Shown: piece by piece, positions 14,574 through 28,420 of the stretch | How positions within the stretch are numbered: position 1 is the stretch's first letter | Layout of the letters: every line of letters starts with the position of its first letter | Assembly: GCA_949152475.1 (NCBI GenBank) | Contig: OX424563.1 | Span: 40,558,120-40,622,119 of the forward strand | DNA from: Terebella lapidaria | Taxonomy: Eukaryota > Annelida > Polychaeta > Terebellida > Terebellidae | Direction of reading: 5' to 3' | Length of the DNA: 64,000 bases | The notes under the pieces: model-generated | The model's database searches: none | Told to the model about the DNA's origin: nothing | The model's input: only the letters and a program-made list of their open reading frames with translations | Translations under genes and position numbers: made by a program

Positions 14574-14575
14574 AC
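13821..14575 (-). pseudogene. LINE reverse transcriptase ORF2, C-terminal remnant (copy 1)
   Basis: Roughly 250 codons remain open, ending at a stop at 13821. Visible family hallmarks of the region after the RT palm are YLGVELDQSLS, an HFDYASTSWYSGL block, NSRHNTRSG and AWNELPSDIR. All are typical of the C-terminal part of LINE ORF2 proteins in animals. The YxDD catalytic region and the N-terminal apurinic endonuclease are absent, lost by 5' truncation. The frame happens to stay open into upstream satellite, so an ORF caller extends it to 14726, but those extra residues are satellite. Compared with copy 2 it has T, L and P where copy 2 has I, F and S. The fragment has no catalytic core and is presumably non-functional. 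Confidence 0.85.
14526..14575. repeat. 25-bp tandem duplication at LINE 5' junction (copy 1)
   Basis: Bases 14526-14550 and 14551-14575 are identical 25-mers, beginning TCTGGAAGAGCC and ending AATATCGAC. They sit exactly at the truncated 5' end of the LINE, next to the satellite. A duplication here most likely formed during the 5' end-joining step of insertion or very soon after. The same duplication is present at the second LINE copy. Confidence 0.92.
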
Positions 14576-17500
14576 GATGGACATGTGACGCTCCACCGTA
14601 CGATGGACATGGGATGCTCCATCGTACGATGGACATGTGACGCTCCACCGTACGATCGACATGCGATGCTCCACCGTATGATGGACATGTGACGCTCCAC
14701 CATACGATGGACATCTGACGCTCCACTGTACGATGGACATGCTATGCTCCACCGTACGATGGACATGTGACACTCCGCTGTACGATGGACATGCGACGCT
14801 CCACTGTACGATGGACATGTGACGCTCCACCATACGATGGACATGTGACGCTCCACTGTATGATGGACATGCGATGCTTTACTGTACAATGGACACGTTA
14901 TGCTCAACCGTAAGACTGACATGCGATGCTCCACAGTACGATGGACATGGGACGCTCCATCATACGATGGAAATGTGACGCTCCACCGTACGATAGACAT
15001 GCGATGCTCCACCGTATGATCGGCATGTGATGCTCCACCGTACGATGGACATGGGATCCTCCATCGTACGATGGACATGCGATGCTCCACCGTACGATCG
15101 ACATGCGATGCTCCACCGCACGATGGACATGCGATGTTCCACCGTACGATGGACATCTGATGCTCCACCATACGATGGACATGTGACACTCCGCGGTAGG
15201 ATGGACATGCGACGCTCCACTGTACGATGGACATGTGACGCTCCACCGTACGATGGACATGCGATGCTCCATCGTACGATGGACATGGGATGCTCTATCG
15301 TATGATGGACTAGCGATGCTCCACCGTAAGATGGACATGTGACGCCCCACCGTACGATGGACATGCGATGCTCCATCGTACGATGGACATGGGATGCTCC
15401 GCCGTATGATGGACATGTGACGCTCCACCGTACGATGGACATGCGATGCTCCACCGTACGATGGACCTGTGATGCTCCACCATACGATGGACATCTGACG
15501 CTCCACCGTACGATAGACATGCGATGCTCCACCATACGATGGACATGTGACGCTCCACTGTACGATGGACATGTGACGCTCCACCATATGATGGACATGC
15601 AAGGCTCCACTGTACAATGGACATGTGACGCTCCACCGTACGATGGACACGCGACGCTCCACCGTATGATGGACATGCAACGCTCCATCGTACGATGGAC
15701 ATGTGACGCTCCACCATACGATGGACATCTGACGCTCCACCGTACGATGGACATGCGATGCTCCACTGTACGATGGACATGTGACGCTCCACCGTATGAT
15801 TGACATGTGAGGCTATACTGTACGATGGACATGTGACGCTCCACCGTACGATGGACATAGGATGCTCCTTCGTACGATGGACATGTGACGCTCCACCGTA
15901 CGATGGACATGGGATGCTCCACCGTAGGATGGACATGTGACGCTCCACCGTACGATGGGCATGCGATGCTCCAATGTACGATGGACATGTGATGCTCCAC
16001 CGTACGATGGACATGTGACGCTCCACCGTACGATGGTCATGCAAGGCTCCACTGTACCATGGACATGTGACGCTCCACCGTACGATGGACATGCGATGCT
16101 CCACCGTATGATGGACATGCGACGCTCCACTGTACGATGGACATGTGACGCTCCACCGTATGATTGACATGCGAGGCTCCACCGTACGATGGACATGCGA
16201 CGCTCCACCGTACGATGGACATGCGATGCTCCACTGTACGATGGACATGTGACGCTCCACCGTATGATTGACATGCGAGGCTCCACTGTACGATGGACAT
16301 GTGACGCTCCACCGTACGATGGACATGGGATGCTCCTGCGTACGATGGACATGTGACGCTCCACCGTACGATGGACATGGGATGCTCCACCGTAGGATGG
16401 ACATGTGACGCTCCACCGTACGATGGGCATGCGATGCTCCAATGTACGATGGACATGTGATGCTCCACCGTACGATGGACATGTGACGCTCCACCGTATG
16501 ATGGACATGCAAGGCTCCACTGTACAATGGACATGTAACGCTCCACCGTACGATGGACATGGGATGCTCCACCGTATGATGGACATGTGACGCTCCACCG
16601 TATGATGGACATGTGACGCTCCACCGTACGATGGACATGCGACGCTCCATCGTACGATGGACATGTGACAATCCAAGGTACGATGGACATGTGACGCTCC
16701 ACTGTATGATGGACATGCGATGCTTTACTGTACAATGGACACGTTATGCTCAACCGTAAGACTGACATGCGATGCTCCACAGTACGATGGACCTGGGACG
16801 CTCCATCATACGATGGAAATGTGACGCTCCACCATACGATCGACATACGATGCTCCACCATACGATGGACATGTGACGCTCCACTGTACGATGGACATGT
16901 GACGCTCCACCATATGATGGACATGCAAGGCTCCACTGTACAATGGACATGTGATGCTCCACCGTACGATGAACATGCGACGCTCCACCATATGATGGAC
17001 ATGCAATGCTCCATCGTACGATGGACATGTGACGCTCCACCGTACGATGGACATGCGATGCTCCACTGTACGATGGACATGTGACGCTCCACCGTATGAT
17101 TGACATGCGAGGCTCCACTGTACGATGGACATGTGACGCTCCACTGTACGATGGACATGCTATGCTCCACTGTATGATGGACATGAGATGCTTTGCTGTA
17201 CAATGGACACGTTACGCTCAACCGTAAAATGGACATGCGATGCTCCACAGTACGATGGACATGGGACGCTCCATCATACGATGGACATGTGATGCTCCAC
17301 CGTACGATCGACATGCGATGCTCCACCGTACGATGGACATGCGATGCTCCACCGTACGATGGACATCTGATGCTCCACCATACGATGGACATGGGACACT
17401 CCGCTGTACGATGGACATGCGACACTCCACCGTACGATGGACATGTGACGCTCCACCGTACGACAGACATGCGATGCTCCACCATTCGATGGACATGTGA

Positions 17501-18135
17501 CGCTCCACTGTACGATGTACATGTGACGCTCCACCGTAAGATGGACATGCAAGGCTCCACTGTACAATGGACATGAGACGCTCCACCGTATGATGGACAT
17601 GCAACGCTCCATCGTACGATGGACATGGGATGCTCCACCGTATGATGGACATGTGATGCTCCACCGTACGATGGACATGCGATGCTCCACCGTACGATGG
17701 ACCTGTGACGCTCCTCCGTACGATGGACATGCGACGCTCCACTGTACGATGGACATGTGACGCTCCACCGTACGATGGACATGCGACGCTCCATCGTATA
17801 ATGGCCTAGCGACGCTCCACCGTAAGATGGACAAGCGACGCTCCACCGTACGATGGACATGTGATGCTCCACAGTACGATGGACATGAGATGCTCCATCA
17901 TACGATGGACATGTGGCACTCCACCGTACGATCGACATGCGATGCTCCACCGTACGATCGACATGCGATGCTCCACTGTACGATGGACATGTGACGCTCC
18001 ACCGTACGATGCACATGGGACGCTCCAATGTACGATGGACATGCGATGCTCCACTGTACGATGGACATGCGATGCTTCGCGGTACGATGGACATGTGATG
18101 CTCCACCGTATGATGGACATGTGAGGCTCCACTGT
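14574..18135. repeat. 26-bp satellite array, middle block between the two LINE copies
   Basis: Continuous 26-bp monomers between the two LINE fragments, in the same orientation and phase as the left block. Up to about 14770 it is the tail of unit B copy 1, and from about 14820 it is the start of unit B copy 2. Around 15.0-16.2 kb it aligns to 6.5-7.7 kb at an offset of 8,483 bp, without the six-monomer loss seen near 10560. At about 17574 one monomer is missing relative to 12911. No gene or unique sequence is visible. Confidence 0.97.
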
Positions 18136-18140
18136 ACGAT

Positions 18141-19210
18141 TGATTGATTGATTGAATTTATTCAGTAAAATAACATACAGTATAAATAACATTATAGTGC
18201 ACATTAAAATACACGGATGACACAAGAAAGTGAAGACACTTATTTCCATTGTGGTCCGGATCTAAATCACATGACAAAATAGGTTGCCTAAAAGTATAAA
18301 TATAATTGTATAAATGAGTACACAAGTGTAAATGACTGATTGTATAAATATAACTACAAAAGTAGACAAAAATTGGAAAAAAAGATGGAAAAAATAGAAT
18401 TTTAAATCCATAACAACATAATGGTGACTAGATAACCTAACAACAAAGACTAGAATGTTACAAATAAATAAAAGGGTTTTGTGACTCTTGATAGAACTTG
18501 TTGAATAAAAAAGATTTGACTTTGGACTTAAAAACTGATTTAACACTTGTTGTTCTGATATCACTTGGTAACTCATTCCAAGCAGTGACTGATGTGTACC
18601 GGAAAGAGGAGTGACCAAAAGACTTTACAGCTGGGATAACTAGGGACATTGGGCCAGATCGGGTGTTGTGGCGGGAATTTGGGATACTAATGGAGGAGGT
18701 TAGGTATCTGGGAGCATTTCCATAAATCATGTCATGTATGTAATTTACTTTAAGTTGGTTGACGCGGACTTCCACTGGGAACATACCGACGGCTTTGAAT
18801 TCCTCGAACCCTATGTGGGTTCTAGGGGGAGCGCTTAAAAGAAAGCGAATGACCTTATTTTGAGTGGTCTGTAGACGATTCTGAAGTCTCTTGGTAAGGC
18901 CAGAATACCAAGAGGTGCTGGCATAGTCAAAGTGACATTGAATCAGAGCTGACGTAAGGAGTTTTTTAGTGTCCACATTAAGGTGTCTGGCCTGTCTATA
19001 CAGAAATTTTAGTTTGGCGTTAGATTTCTTGATAATATTGTCAGCTATATGGCTCCCACTAAGCGATTGGTCAAGTTCAACGCCAAGATATTTCACACAG
19101 GAATTACTGGAAATAGAATGACCATCGCAGGTGACGTCAAGAGGCTTTGTACCATTCAGCCTTCTGGAAGAGCCAAATAATATCGACTCTGGAAGAGCCA
19201 AATAATATCG
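18141..19210 (-). mobile_element. 5'-truncated LINE fragment, copy 2 (segmental duplicate)
   Basis: Gap-free match to the first LINE fragment at offset 4,637, with the same satellite junctions, the same ACGAT flanks (18136-18140 and 19211-19215) and the same 25-bp duplication at the 5' end. Reading the two copies against each other I find only three substitutions: 13901 G to 18538 A, 14142 T to 18779 G, and 14410 G to 19047 A. Shared junctions rule out an independent insertion, so this copy was made by duplication of the surrounding satellite. Confidence 0.9.
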
Positions 19211-19212
19211 AC
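18458..19212 (-). pseudogene. LINE reverse transcriptase ORF2, C-terminal remnant (copy 2)
   Basis: The same ORF2 C-terminal remnant as at 13821-14575, ending at a stop at 18458. The YLGVELDQSLS, HFDYASTSWYSGL, NSRHNTRSG and AWNELPSDIR blocks are present. All three known nucleotide differences between the copies fall inside this region, and each changes an amino acid: T to I in the SGSHTADN segment, L to F in GMLPVEV, and P to S in VKPVF. Three replacements and no silent change is what drift without constraint could give, but the number is too small to test. The palm domain and the endonuclease are missing. Confidence 0.85.
19163..19212. repeat. 25-bp tandem duplication at LINE 5' junction (copy 2)
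   Basis: Two identical 25-mers at 19163-19187 and 19188-19212, the same sequence and position relative to the LINE as at 14526-14575. This shows that the duplication predates the segmental copying. Confidence 0.92.
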
Positions 19213-22200
19213 GATGGACATGTGACGCTCCACCGTACGATGGACATGGGATGCTCTATCGTACGATGGACATGTGACGCTCCACCGTACGATCGACATG
19301 CGATGCTCCACCGTATGATGGACATGTGACGCTCCACCATACGATGGACATCTGACGCTCCACTGTACGATGGACATGCTATGCTCCACCGTACGATGGA
19401 CATGTGACGCTCCACTGTACGATGGACATGTGACGCTCCACCATATGATGGACATGCAAGGCTCCACTGTACAATGGACATGTGACGCTCCACCGTACGA
19501 TGGACATGCGACGCTCCACCGTATGATGGACATGCAACGCTCCATCGTACGATGGACATGTGACGCTCCACCATATGATGGACATCTGACGCTCCACCGT
19601 ACGATGGACATGCGATGCTCCACTGTACGATGGACATGTGACGCTCCACCGTATGATTGACATGCGAGGCTATACTGTACGATGGACATGTGACGCTCCA
19701 CCGTACGATGGACATGGGATGCTCCTTCGTACGATGGACATGTGACGCTCCACCGTACGATGGACATGGGATGCTCCACCGTAGGATGGACATGTGACGC
19801 TCCACCGTATGATGGGCATGCGATGCTCCAATGTACGATGGACATGTGATGCTCCACGGTACGATGGACATGGGATGCTCCACCGTACGATGGACATGTG
19901 ACGCTCCACCGTATGATGGACATGTGACGCTCCACCGTACGATGGACATGCGACGCTCCATCGTACGATGGACATGTGACAATCCACCGTACGATGGACA
20001 TCTGACGCTCATCTGTACGATGGACAAGCGACGCTCCACTGTACGATGGACATGTGACGCTCCACCGTACGATGGACATGCGACGCTCCATCGTACGATG
20101 GACTAGCGACACTCCACCGTAAGATGGACATGCGACGCTCCACCGTACGATGGACATGCGACGCTCCATTGCAGGATGGACATGCGACGCTCCACCGTAC
20201 GAAGGACATGCGATGCTCCACCGTACGATGGACATGCGATGCTCCACTGTACGATGGACATGCTATGCTCCACCGTACGATAGACATGTGACGCTCCAAC
20301 GTACGATGGACATGGGATGCTCCATCGTACGATGGACATGTGACGCTCCACCGTACGATCGACATGCGATACTCCAACGTATGATGGACATGTGATGCTC
20401 CACCGTACGATGGACATGTGACGCTCCACCGTACGATGGACATGCGACGCTCCACTGTATGATGGACATGCGATGCTTTACTGTACAATGGACACGTGAC
20501 GCTCCACCGTATGATGGACATGCGACGCTCCATCGTACGATGGACTAGCGAAGCTCCACCGTAAGATGGACATGTGATGCTCCACAATACAATGGACATG
20601 AGATGCTCCACCATACGATGGACATGAGATGCTCCATCATACGATGGACATGTGGCACTCCACCGTACGATGGACATCTGACGCTCCTCCGTATGATGGA
20701 CATGCGACGCTCCACCGTAAGGTAGACATGCGACGCTCCACCGTACGATGGACATGTGACACCATTACGATGAACATGCGACGCTCAAATGTACGATGGA
20801 CATGTGACGCTCCATCGTACGATCGACATGCGATGCTCCACTGTACGATGGACATGTGACGCTCCACCGTACGATGCACATGGGACGCTCCAATGTACGA
20901 TGGACATGCGATGCTCCACTGTACGATGGACATGCGATGCTTCGCGGTACGATGGACATGTGATGCTCCACCGTATGATGGACATGTGAGGTTCCACTGT
21001 ACGATGGACATGTGACGCTCCACCGTACGACGGACATGGGATGCTCCATCGTACGATGGACATGTGACGCTCCACCGTACGATCGACATGCGATGCTCCA
21101 CCGTATGATGGACATGTGATGCTCCACCGTACGATGGACATCTGACGCTCCACTGTACGATGGACATGCTATGCTCCACCGTACGATGGACATGTGACGC
21201 TCCACCGTACGATGGACATGGGATGCTCCATCGTACGATGGACATGGGACGCTCCACAGTACGATGGACATGTGACGCTCCACCGTACGATCGACATGCG
21301 ATGCCCCACCGTATGATGGACATGTGATGCTCCACCGTAAGATGGACATATGACGCTCCCACGTACGATGGACATGCTATGCTCCACCGTACGATGGACA
21401 TGTGACGCTCCACGGTACGATGGACATGGGATGCTCCACCATACGATGGACATGTGACGCTCCACCGTATGATGGACATGTGACGCTCCACCGTACGATG
21501 GACATGCGACGCTCCATCGTACGATGGACATGTGACAATCCACCGTACGATGGACATCTGACGATCCTCTGTACGATGGACAAGCGACGCTCCACTGTAC
21601 GATGGACATGTGACGCTCCACCGTACGATGTACATGCGACGCTCCATCGTACGATGGACTAGCGACACTCCACCGTAAGATGGACATGCGACGCTCCACC
21701 GTACGATGGACATGCGACGCTCCATCGCAGGATGGACATGTGACGCTCCACCGTACGAAGGACATGCGATGCTGCACCGTACGATGGACATGCAACGCTC
21801 CATCGTACGATAGACATGTGACACTCCACCGTAAGATGGACATGCGAGGCTCCACCGTACAATAGACATGCGACGCTCCACTGTATGATGGACATGCGAT
21901 GCTTTACTGTACAATGGACACGTTACGCTCAACCGTAAGATGGACATGCGATGCTGCACAGTATGATGGACATGGGACGCTCCATCATACGATGGACATG
22001 TGATGCTCCACCATACGATCGACATGCAATGCTCCACTGTACGATCGACATGTGATGCTCCACCGTACGATGGACATGTGACGCTCCACCATACGATGGA
22101 CATGTGACGCTCCACTGTATGATGGACATGCGATGCTTTACTGTACAATGGACACGTTATGCTCAACCGTAAGACTGACATGCGATGCTCCACAGTACGA

Positions 22201-24449
22201 TGGACCTGGGACGCTCCATCATACGATGGAAATGTGACGCTCCACCGTACGATCGACATGCGATGCTCCACCGTATGATCGGCATGTGATGCTCCACCGT
22301 ACGATGGACATGCGATGTTCCACCATACGATGGACATCTGATGCTCCACCGTACGATGGACATGTGACACTCCGCTGTACGATGGACATGCGACGCTCCA
22401 CTGTACGATGGACATGTGACGCTCCACCGTACGATGGACATGCGATGCTCCATCGTACGATGGACATGGGATGCTCTATCGTATGATGGACTAGCGATGC
22501 TCCACCGTAAGATGGACATGTGACGCTCCACCGTACGATGGACATGCGATGCTCCATCGTACGATGGACATGGGATGCTCCACCGTATGATGGACATGTG
22601 ACGCTCCACCGTACGATGGACATGCGATGCTACACCGTACGATGGACCTGTGATGCTCCACCGTACGATGGACATCTGACGCTCCACCGTACGATAGACA
22701 TGCGATGCTCCACCATACGATGGACATGTGACGCTCCACTGTACGATGGACATGTGACGCTCCACCATATGACGGACATGCAAGGCTCCACTGTACAATG
22801 GACATGTGACGCTCCACCGTACGATGGACATGCGACGCTCCACCGTATGATGGACATGCAACGCTCCATCGTACGATGGACATGTGACGCTCCACCATAC
22901 GATGGACATCTGACGCTCCACCGTACGATGGACATGCGATGCTCCACTGTACGATGGACATGTGACGCTCCACCGTATGATTGACATGCGAGGCTCCACT
23001 GTACGATGGACATGTGACGCTCCACTGTACGATGGACATGCTATGCTCCACTGTATGATGGACATGCGATGCTTTGCTGTACAATGGACACGTTACGCTC
23101 AACCGTAAGATGGACATGCGATGCTCCGCAGTACGATGGACATGGGACGCTCCATCATACGATGGACATGTGACGCTCCACCGTACGATCGACATGCGAT
23201 GCTCCACCGTACGATGGACATGCGATGCTCCACCGTACGATGGACATCTGATGCTCCACCATACGATGGACATGTGACACTCCGCTGTACGATGGACATG
23301 CGACGCTCCACTGTACAATGGACATGTGACGCTCCACTGTACGACAGACATGCGATGCTCCACCATGCGATGGACATGTGACGCTCCACCGTACGATGGA
23401 CATGCAAGGCTCCACTTTACAATGGACATGTGACGCTCCACCATACGATGGACATGCGACGCTCCACCGTATGATGGACATGCAACGCTCCATCGTACGA
23501 TGGACATGTGACGCTCCAAAATATGATGGACATCTGACGCTCCACCGTACGATGGACATGCGATGCTCCACTGTACGATGGACATGTGACGCTCCACCAT
23601 ATGATTGACATGCGAGGCTATACTGTACGATGGACATGTGACGCTCCACCGTACGATGGACATGTGACGCTCCACCGTACGATGGACATGCGATGCTCCA
23701 TCGTACGATGGACATGGGATGCTCTATCGTATGATGGACTAGCGATGCTCCACCGTAAGATGGACATGTGACGCTCCACCGTACGATGGACATGTGACGC
23801 TCCACCGTACGATGGACATGCGACGCTCCACCGTATGATGGACATGCAACGCTCCATCGTACGATGGACATGTGACGCTCCACCATATGATGGACATCTG
23901 ACGCTCCACCGTACGATGGACATGCGACGCTCCACTGTACGATGGACATGTGACGCTCCACCGTATGATTGACATGCGACGCTCCACTGTACGATGGACA
24001 TGTGACGCTCCACCGTACGATGGACATGCGATGCTCCATCGTACGATGGACATGTGACGCTCCACTGTACGATGGACATGTGACGCTCCACCGTACGATG
24101 GACATGCGATGCTCCATCTTACGATGGACATGGGATGCTCTATCGTATGATGGACTAGCGATGCTCCACCGTAAGATTGACATGTGACGCCCCACTGTAC
24201 GATGGACATGCGACGCTCCATCGTACCATGGACATGGGATGCTCCACCGTACGATGGACATCTGACGCTCCTCCGTACGATGGACATGCGACGCTCAAAT
24301 GTACGATGGACATGTGACTTTCCACCGTACGATCTACATGAAACGATCCATCGTATGATGGCCTAGTGACGCTCCACCTTACGATGAACATGCGATGTTC
24401 CACCGTACGATGGACATAAGATGCTCCACCGTATGATAGACATCTGACG

Positions 24450-27400
24450 CTCCATTGTACGATAGACATGCGATGCTCCACCGTACGATGGACATGTGAC
24501 GCTCCACCGTACGATGGACATGAGATGCTCCACCGTACGATAGACATCTGACGCTCCATTGTACGATAGACATGCAATGCTCCACAGTACGATGGACATG
24601 TGACGCTCCACCATACGATGGACATCCGACACTCCACTGTATGATGGACATGCGATGCACCACCGTACGATGGACATGCGACGTTCCATCGTACGATGGA
24701 CATGCGACGCTCCACCGTACGATGGACATGGGATGCTCCACCGTATGACGGACATGTGACGCTCCACCCTATGATGGACATGAGATGCTCTACCGTACGA
24801 TAGACATCTGACGCTCCATTGTACGATAGACATGCGATGCTCCACCGTACGATGGACATGTGACGCCCCACCGTATGATGGACATGCGACGCTCCATCGT
24901 ACGATGGACATGGGATGCTCCACCGTACGATGGACCTGTGACGCTCCTCCGTACGATGGACATGCGTTGCTCCACTCTACGATGGACATGTGATGCTCCA
25001 CCGTACGATGGACATCTGACGCTCCACCGTACGATAGACATGCGATGCTCCACCGTACGATGGACTTGTGACGCTCCACCGTACGATGGACATCTGACGC
25101 TCCTCCGTACGATGGACATTCGACGCTCAAATGTACGATGGACATGTGACGTTCCACCGTACGATGGACATGAGACGCTCCATCGTATGATGGCTTAGTG
25201 ACGCTCCACCTTACGATGGACATGCGATGCTCCACCGTACGATGGACATGAGATGCTCCACCGTACGATAGACATCTGACGCTCCATTGTACGATAGACA
25301 TGCGATGCTCCACCGTACGATGGACATGTGATGCTCCACCGTTCGATAGACATCTGACGCTCCACCGTACGATAGACATGCGATGCTCCACCGTACGATG
25401 GACATGTGACGCCCCACCGTACGATAGACATGCGACGCTCCATCGTACCCTGGACATGGGATGCTCCACCGTATGATGGACATGTGACGCTCCACCGTTC
25501 GATGGGCATGCGATGCTCCACCGTACGATGGACCTGTGATGCTCCTCTGTACGATGGACATGCGACGCTCCACTGTACGATGGACAGTGACGCTCCACCG
25601 TACGATGGACATGGGATGCTCCATCGTACGATGGATATGTGACGCTCCACTGTACGATCGACATGCGATGCTCCACCGTATGATGGACATGTGATGCTCC
25701 ATCGTACGATGGACATCTGACGCTCCACTGTACGATGGACATGCTATGCTCCACCGTACGATAGACATGTGACGCTCCAACGTACGATGGACATGGGATG
25801 CTCCATCGTACGATGGACATGTGACGCTCCACCGTACGATCGACATGCGATACTCCAACGTATGATGGACATGTGATGCTCCACCGTACGATGGACATGT
25901 GACGCTCCACCGTACGATGGACATGCGACGCTCCACTGTATGATGGACAGGCGATGCTTTACTGTACAATGGACACGTGACGCTCCACCGTATGATGGAC
26001 ATGCGACGCTCCATCGTACGATGGACTAGCGAAGCTCCACCGTAAGATGGACATGTGATGCTCCACAATACAATGGACATGAGATGCTCCATCATACGAT
26101 GGACATGAGATGCTCCATCATACGATGGACATGTGGCACTCCACCGTACGATGGACATCTGACGCTCCTCCGTATGATGGACATGCGACGCTCCACCGTA
26201 AGGTGGACATGCGACGCTCCACCGTACGATGGACATGTGACGCTCCACCGTACGATGGACATCTGACGCTCCTCCTTACGATGAACATGCGACGCTCAAA
26301 TGTACGATGGACATGTGACGCTCCATCGTACGATGGACATGCGACGCTCCATCGTATGATGGCCTAGTGACGCTCCATCGTAAGATGGACATGCGACGCT
26401 CGACCGTACGATGGACATGTGATTCTCCACTGTATGATGGACATGTGACGCTCCACCGTACGATGGACATGGGACGCTCCAATGTACGATGGACATGCGA
26501 CGCTCCACTGTACGATGGACATGCGATGCTCCACTGTACGATGGACATGGGACGCTCCACCGTATTATGGACATGCGAGGCTCCACCGTACGATGGACAT
26601 GGGATGCTCCATCGTACGATGGACATGGGACGCTCCACCGTATTATGGACATGCGAGGCTCCACCGTACGATGGACATGCGATGCTCCACCGTACGATGG
26701 ACCTGTGACGCTCCTCCGTACGATGGACATGCGACGCTCCACTGTACGATGGACATGTGACGCTCCACCGTACGATGGACATGCGACGCTCCATCGTATG
26801 ATGGCCTAGCGACGCTCCACCGTAAGATGGACAAGCGACGCTCCATTGTACGATGGACATGCGATGCTCCACGTACGATGGACATGTGACGCCCCACCGT
26901 ACAATGGACATGCGACGCTCCACTGTATGATGGACATGCGACGCTCCACCGTACAATGGACATGCGATGCTCCATCGCAGGATGGAGATGTGACGCTCCA
27001 CTGTACGAAGGACATGCGATGCTCCACCGTACGATGGACATGCGACGCTCCATCGTACGATAGACATGTGACACTCCACCGTAAGATGGACATGCGAGGC
27101 TCCACCGTACAATAGACATGCGACGCTCCACTGTATGATGGACATGCGATGCTTTACTGTACAATGGACACGTTACGCTCAACCGTAAGATGGACATGCG
27201 ATGCTCCACAGTATGATGGACATGGGACGCTCCATCATACGATGGACATGTGATGCTCCACCATACGATCGACATGCGATGCTCCACCGTACGATCGACA
27301 TGTGATGCTCCACCGTACGATGGACATGTGACGCTCCACCATACGATGGACATGTGACGCTCCACTGTATGATGGACATGCGATGCTTTACTGTACAATG

Positions 27401-28420
27401 GACACGTTATGCTCAACCGTAAGACTGACATGCGATGCTCCACAGTACGATGGACCTGGGACGCTCCATCATACGATGGAAATGTGACGCTCCACCGTAC
27501 GATCGACATGCGATGCTCCACCGTATGATCGGCAGGTGATGCTCCACCGTACGATGGACATGCGATGTTCCACCGTACGATGGACATCTGATGCTCCACC
27601 ATACGATGGACATGTGACACTCCGCTGTACGATGGACATGCGACGCTCCACTGTACGATGGACATGTGACGCTCCACCGTACGATGGACATGCGATGCTC
27701 CATCGTACGATGGACATGGGATGCTCTATCGTATGATGGACTAGCGATGCTCCACCGTAAGATGGACATGTGACGCTCCACCGTACGATGGACATGCGAT
27801 GCTCCATCGTACGATGGACATGGGATGCTCCACTGTATGATGGACATGTGACGCTCCACCGTACGATGGACATGCGATGCTACACCGTACGATTCACCTG
27901 TGATGCTCCACCGTACAATGGACATCTGACGCTCCACCGTACGATAGACATGCGATGCTCCACCATACGATGGACATGTGACGCTCCACTGTACGATGGA
28001 CATGTGACGCTCCACCATATGATGGACATGCAAGGCTGCACTGTACAATGGACATGTGACGCTCCACCGTACGATGGACATGCGACGCTCCACCGTATGA
28101 TGGACATGCAACGTCCATCGTACGATGGACATGTGACGCTCCACCATACGATGGACATCTGACGCTCCACCGTACGATGGACATGCGATGCTCCACTGTA
28201 CGATGGACATGTGACGCTCCAGCGTATGATTGACATGCGAGGCTCCACTGTACGATGGACATGTGACGCCCCACTGTACGATGGACATGCTATGCTCCAC
28301 TGTATGATGGACATGCGATGCTTTGCTGTACAATGGACACGTTACGCTCAACCGTAAGATGGACATGCGATGCTCCACAGTACGATGGACATGGGACGCT
28401 CCATCATACGATGGACATGT
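24450..28420. repeat. Long-range duplicated segment C, copy 1
   Basis: This segment matches about 37420-40640. The offset is 12,969 bp at the left (for example 24721 with 37690), 12,580 bp in the middle (26084 with 38664) and 12,217 bp at the right (28323 with 40540). The two steps are 389 and 363 bp, equal to 14 and 13 monomers of 26 bp plus one 25-bp monomer each. The 25-bp monomers are visible in this copy near 25570 and 28109. Nine kilobases of other satellite separate the copies, so they are not simple neighbours. Confidence 0.78.

Larger units (their letters stand above)
9740..14770. repeat. LINE-bearing higher-order unit B, copy 1 (about 5.0 kb)
   Basis: This segment, LINE fragment included, matches about 14820-19407. 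The offset is 5,079 bp at the left end and then changes to 5,235, 5,131, 4,663 and finally 4,637 bp. The steps are +156, -104, -468 and -26 bp, that is 6, 4, 18 and 1 whole monomers, and they sum exactly to the observed change. The match ends just past the LINE near 14770, where this copy reads GACACTCCGCTG and the other reads GACGCTCCACTG. Boundaries are approximate because neighbouring monomers always resemble each other. Confidence 0.8.
14820..19407. repeat. LINE-bearing higher-order unit B, copy 2 (about 4.6 kb)
   Basis: Second copy of the LINE-containing segment. Relative to copy 1 it retains the six monomers missing near 10560, has 4 fewer monomers near 16.3 kb (a TGCGTACG-marked four-monomer block is single here), lacks the 18-monomer duplication, and lacks one monomer near 17574. 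The LINE portion itself aligns without gaps at offset 4,637. Confidence 0.8.

Noticed and set aside
18141..19210. Second LINE copy as an independent insertion
   Set aside because: Both junctions, the target flanks and the 25-bp 5' duplication are identical to the first copy, and the surrounding satellite is duplicated too.
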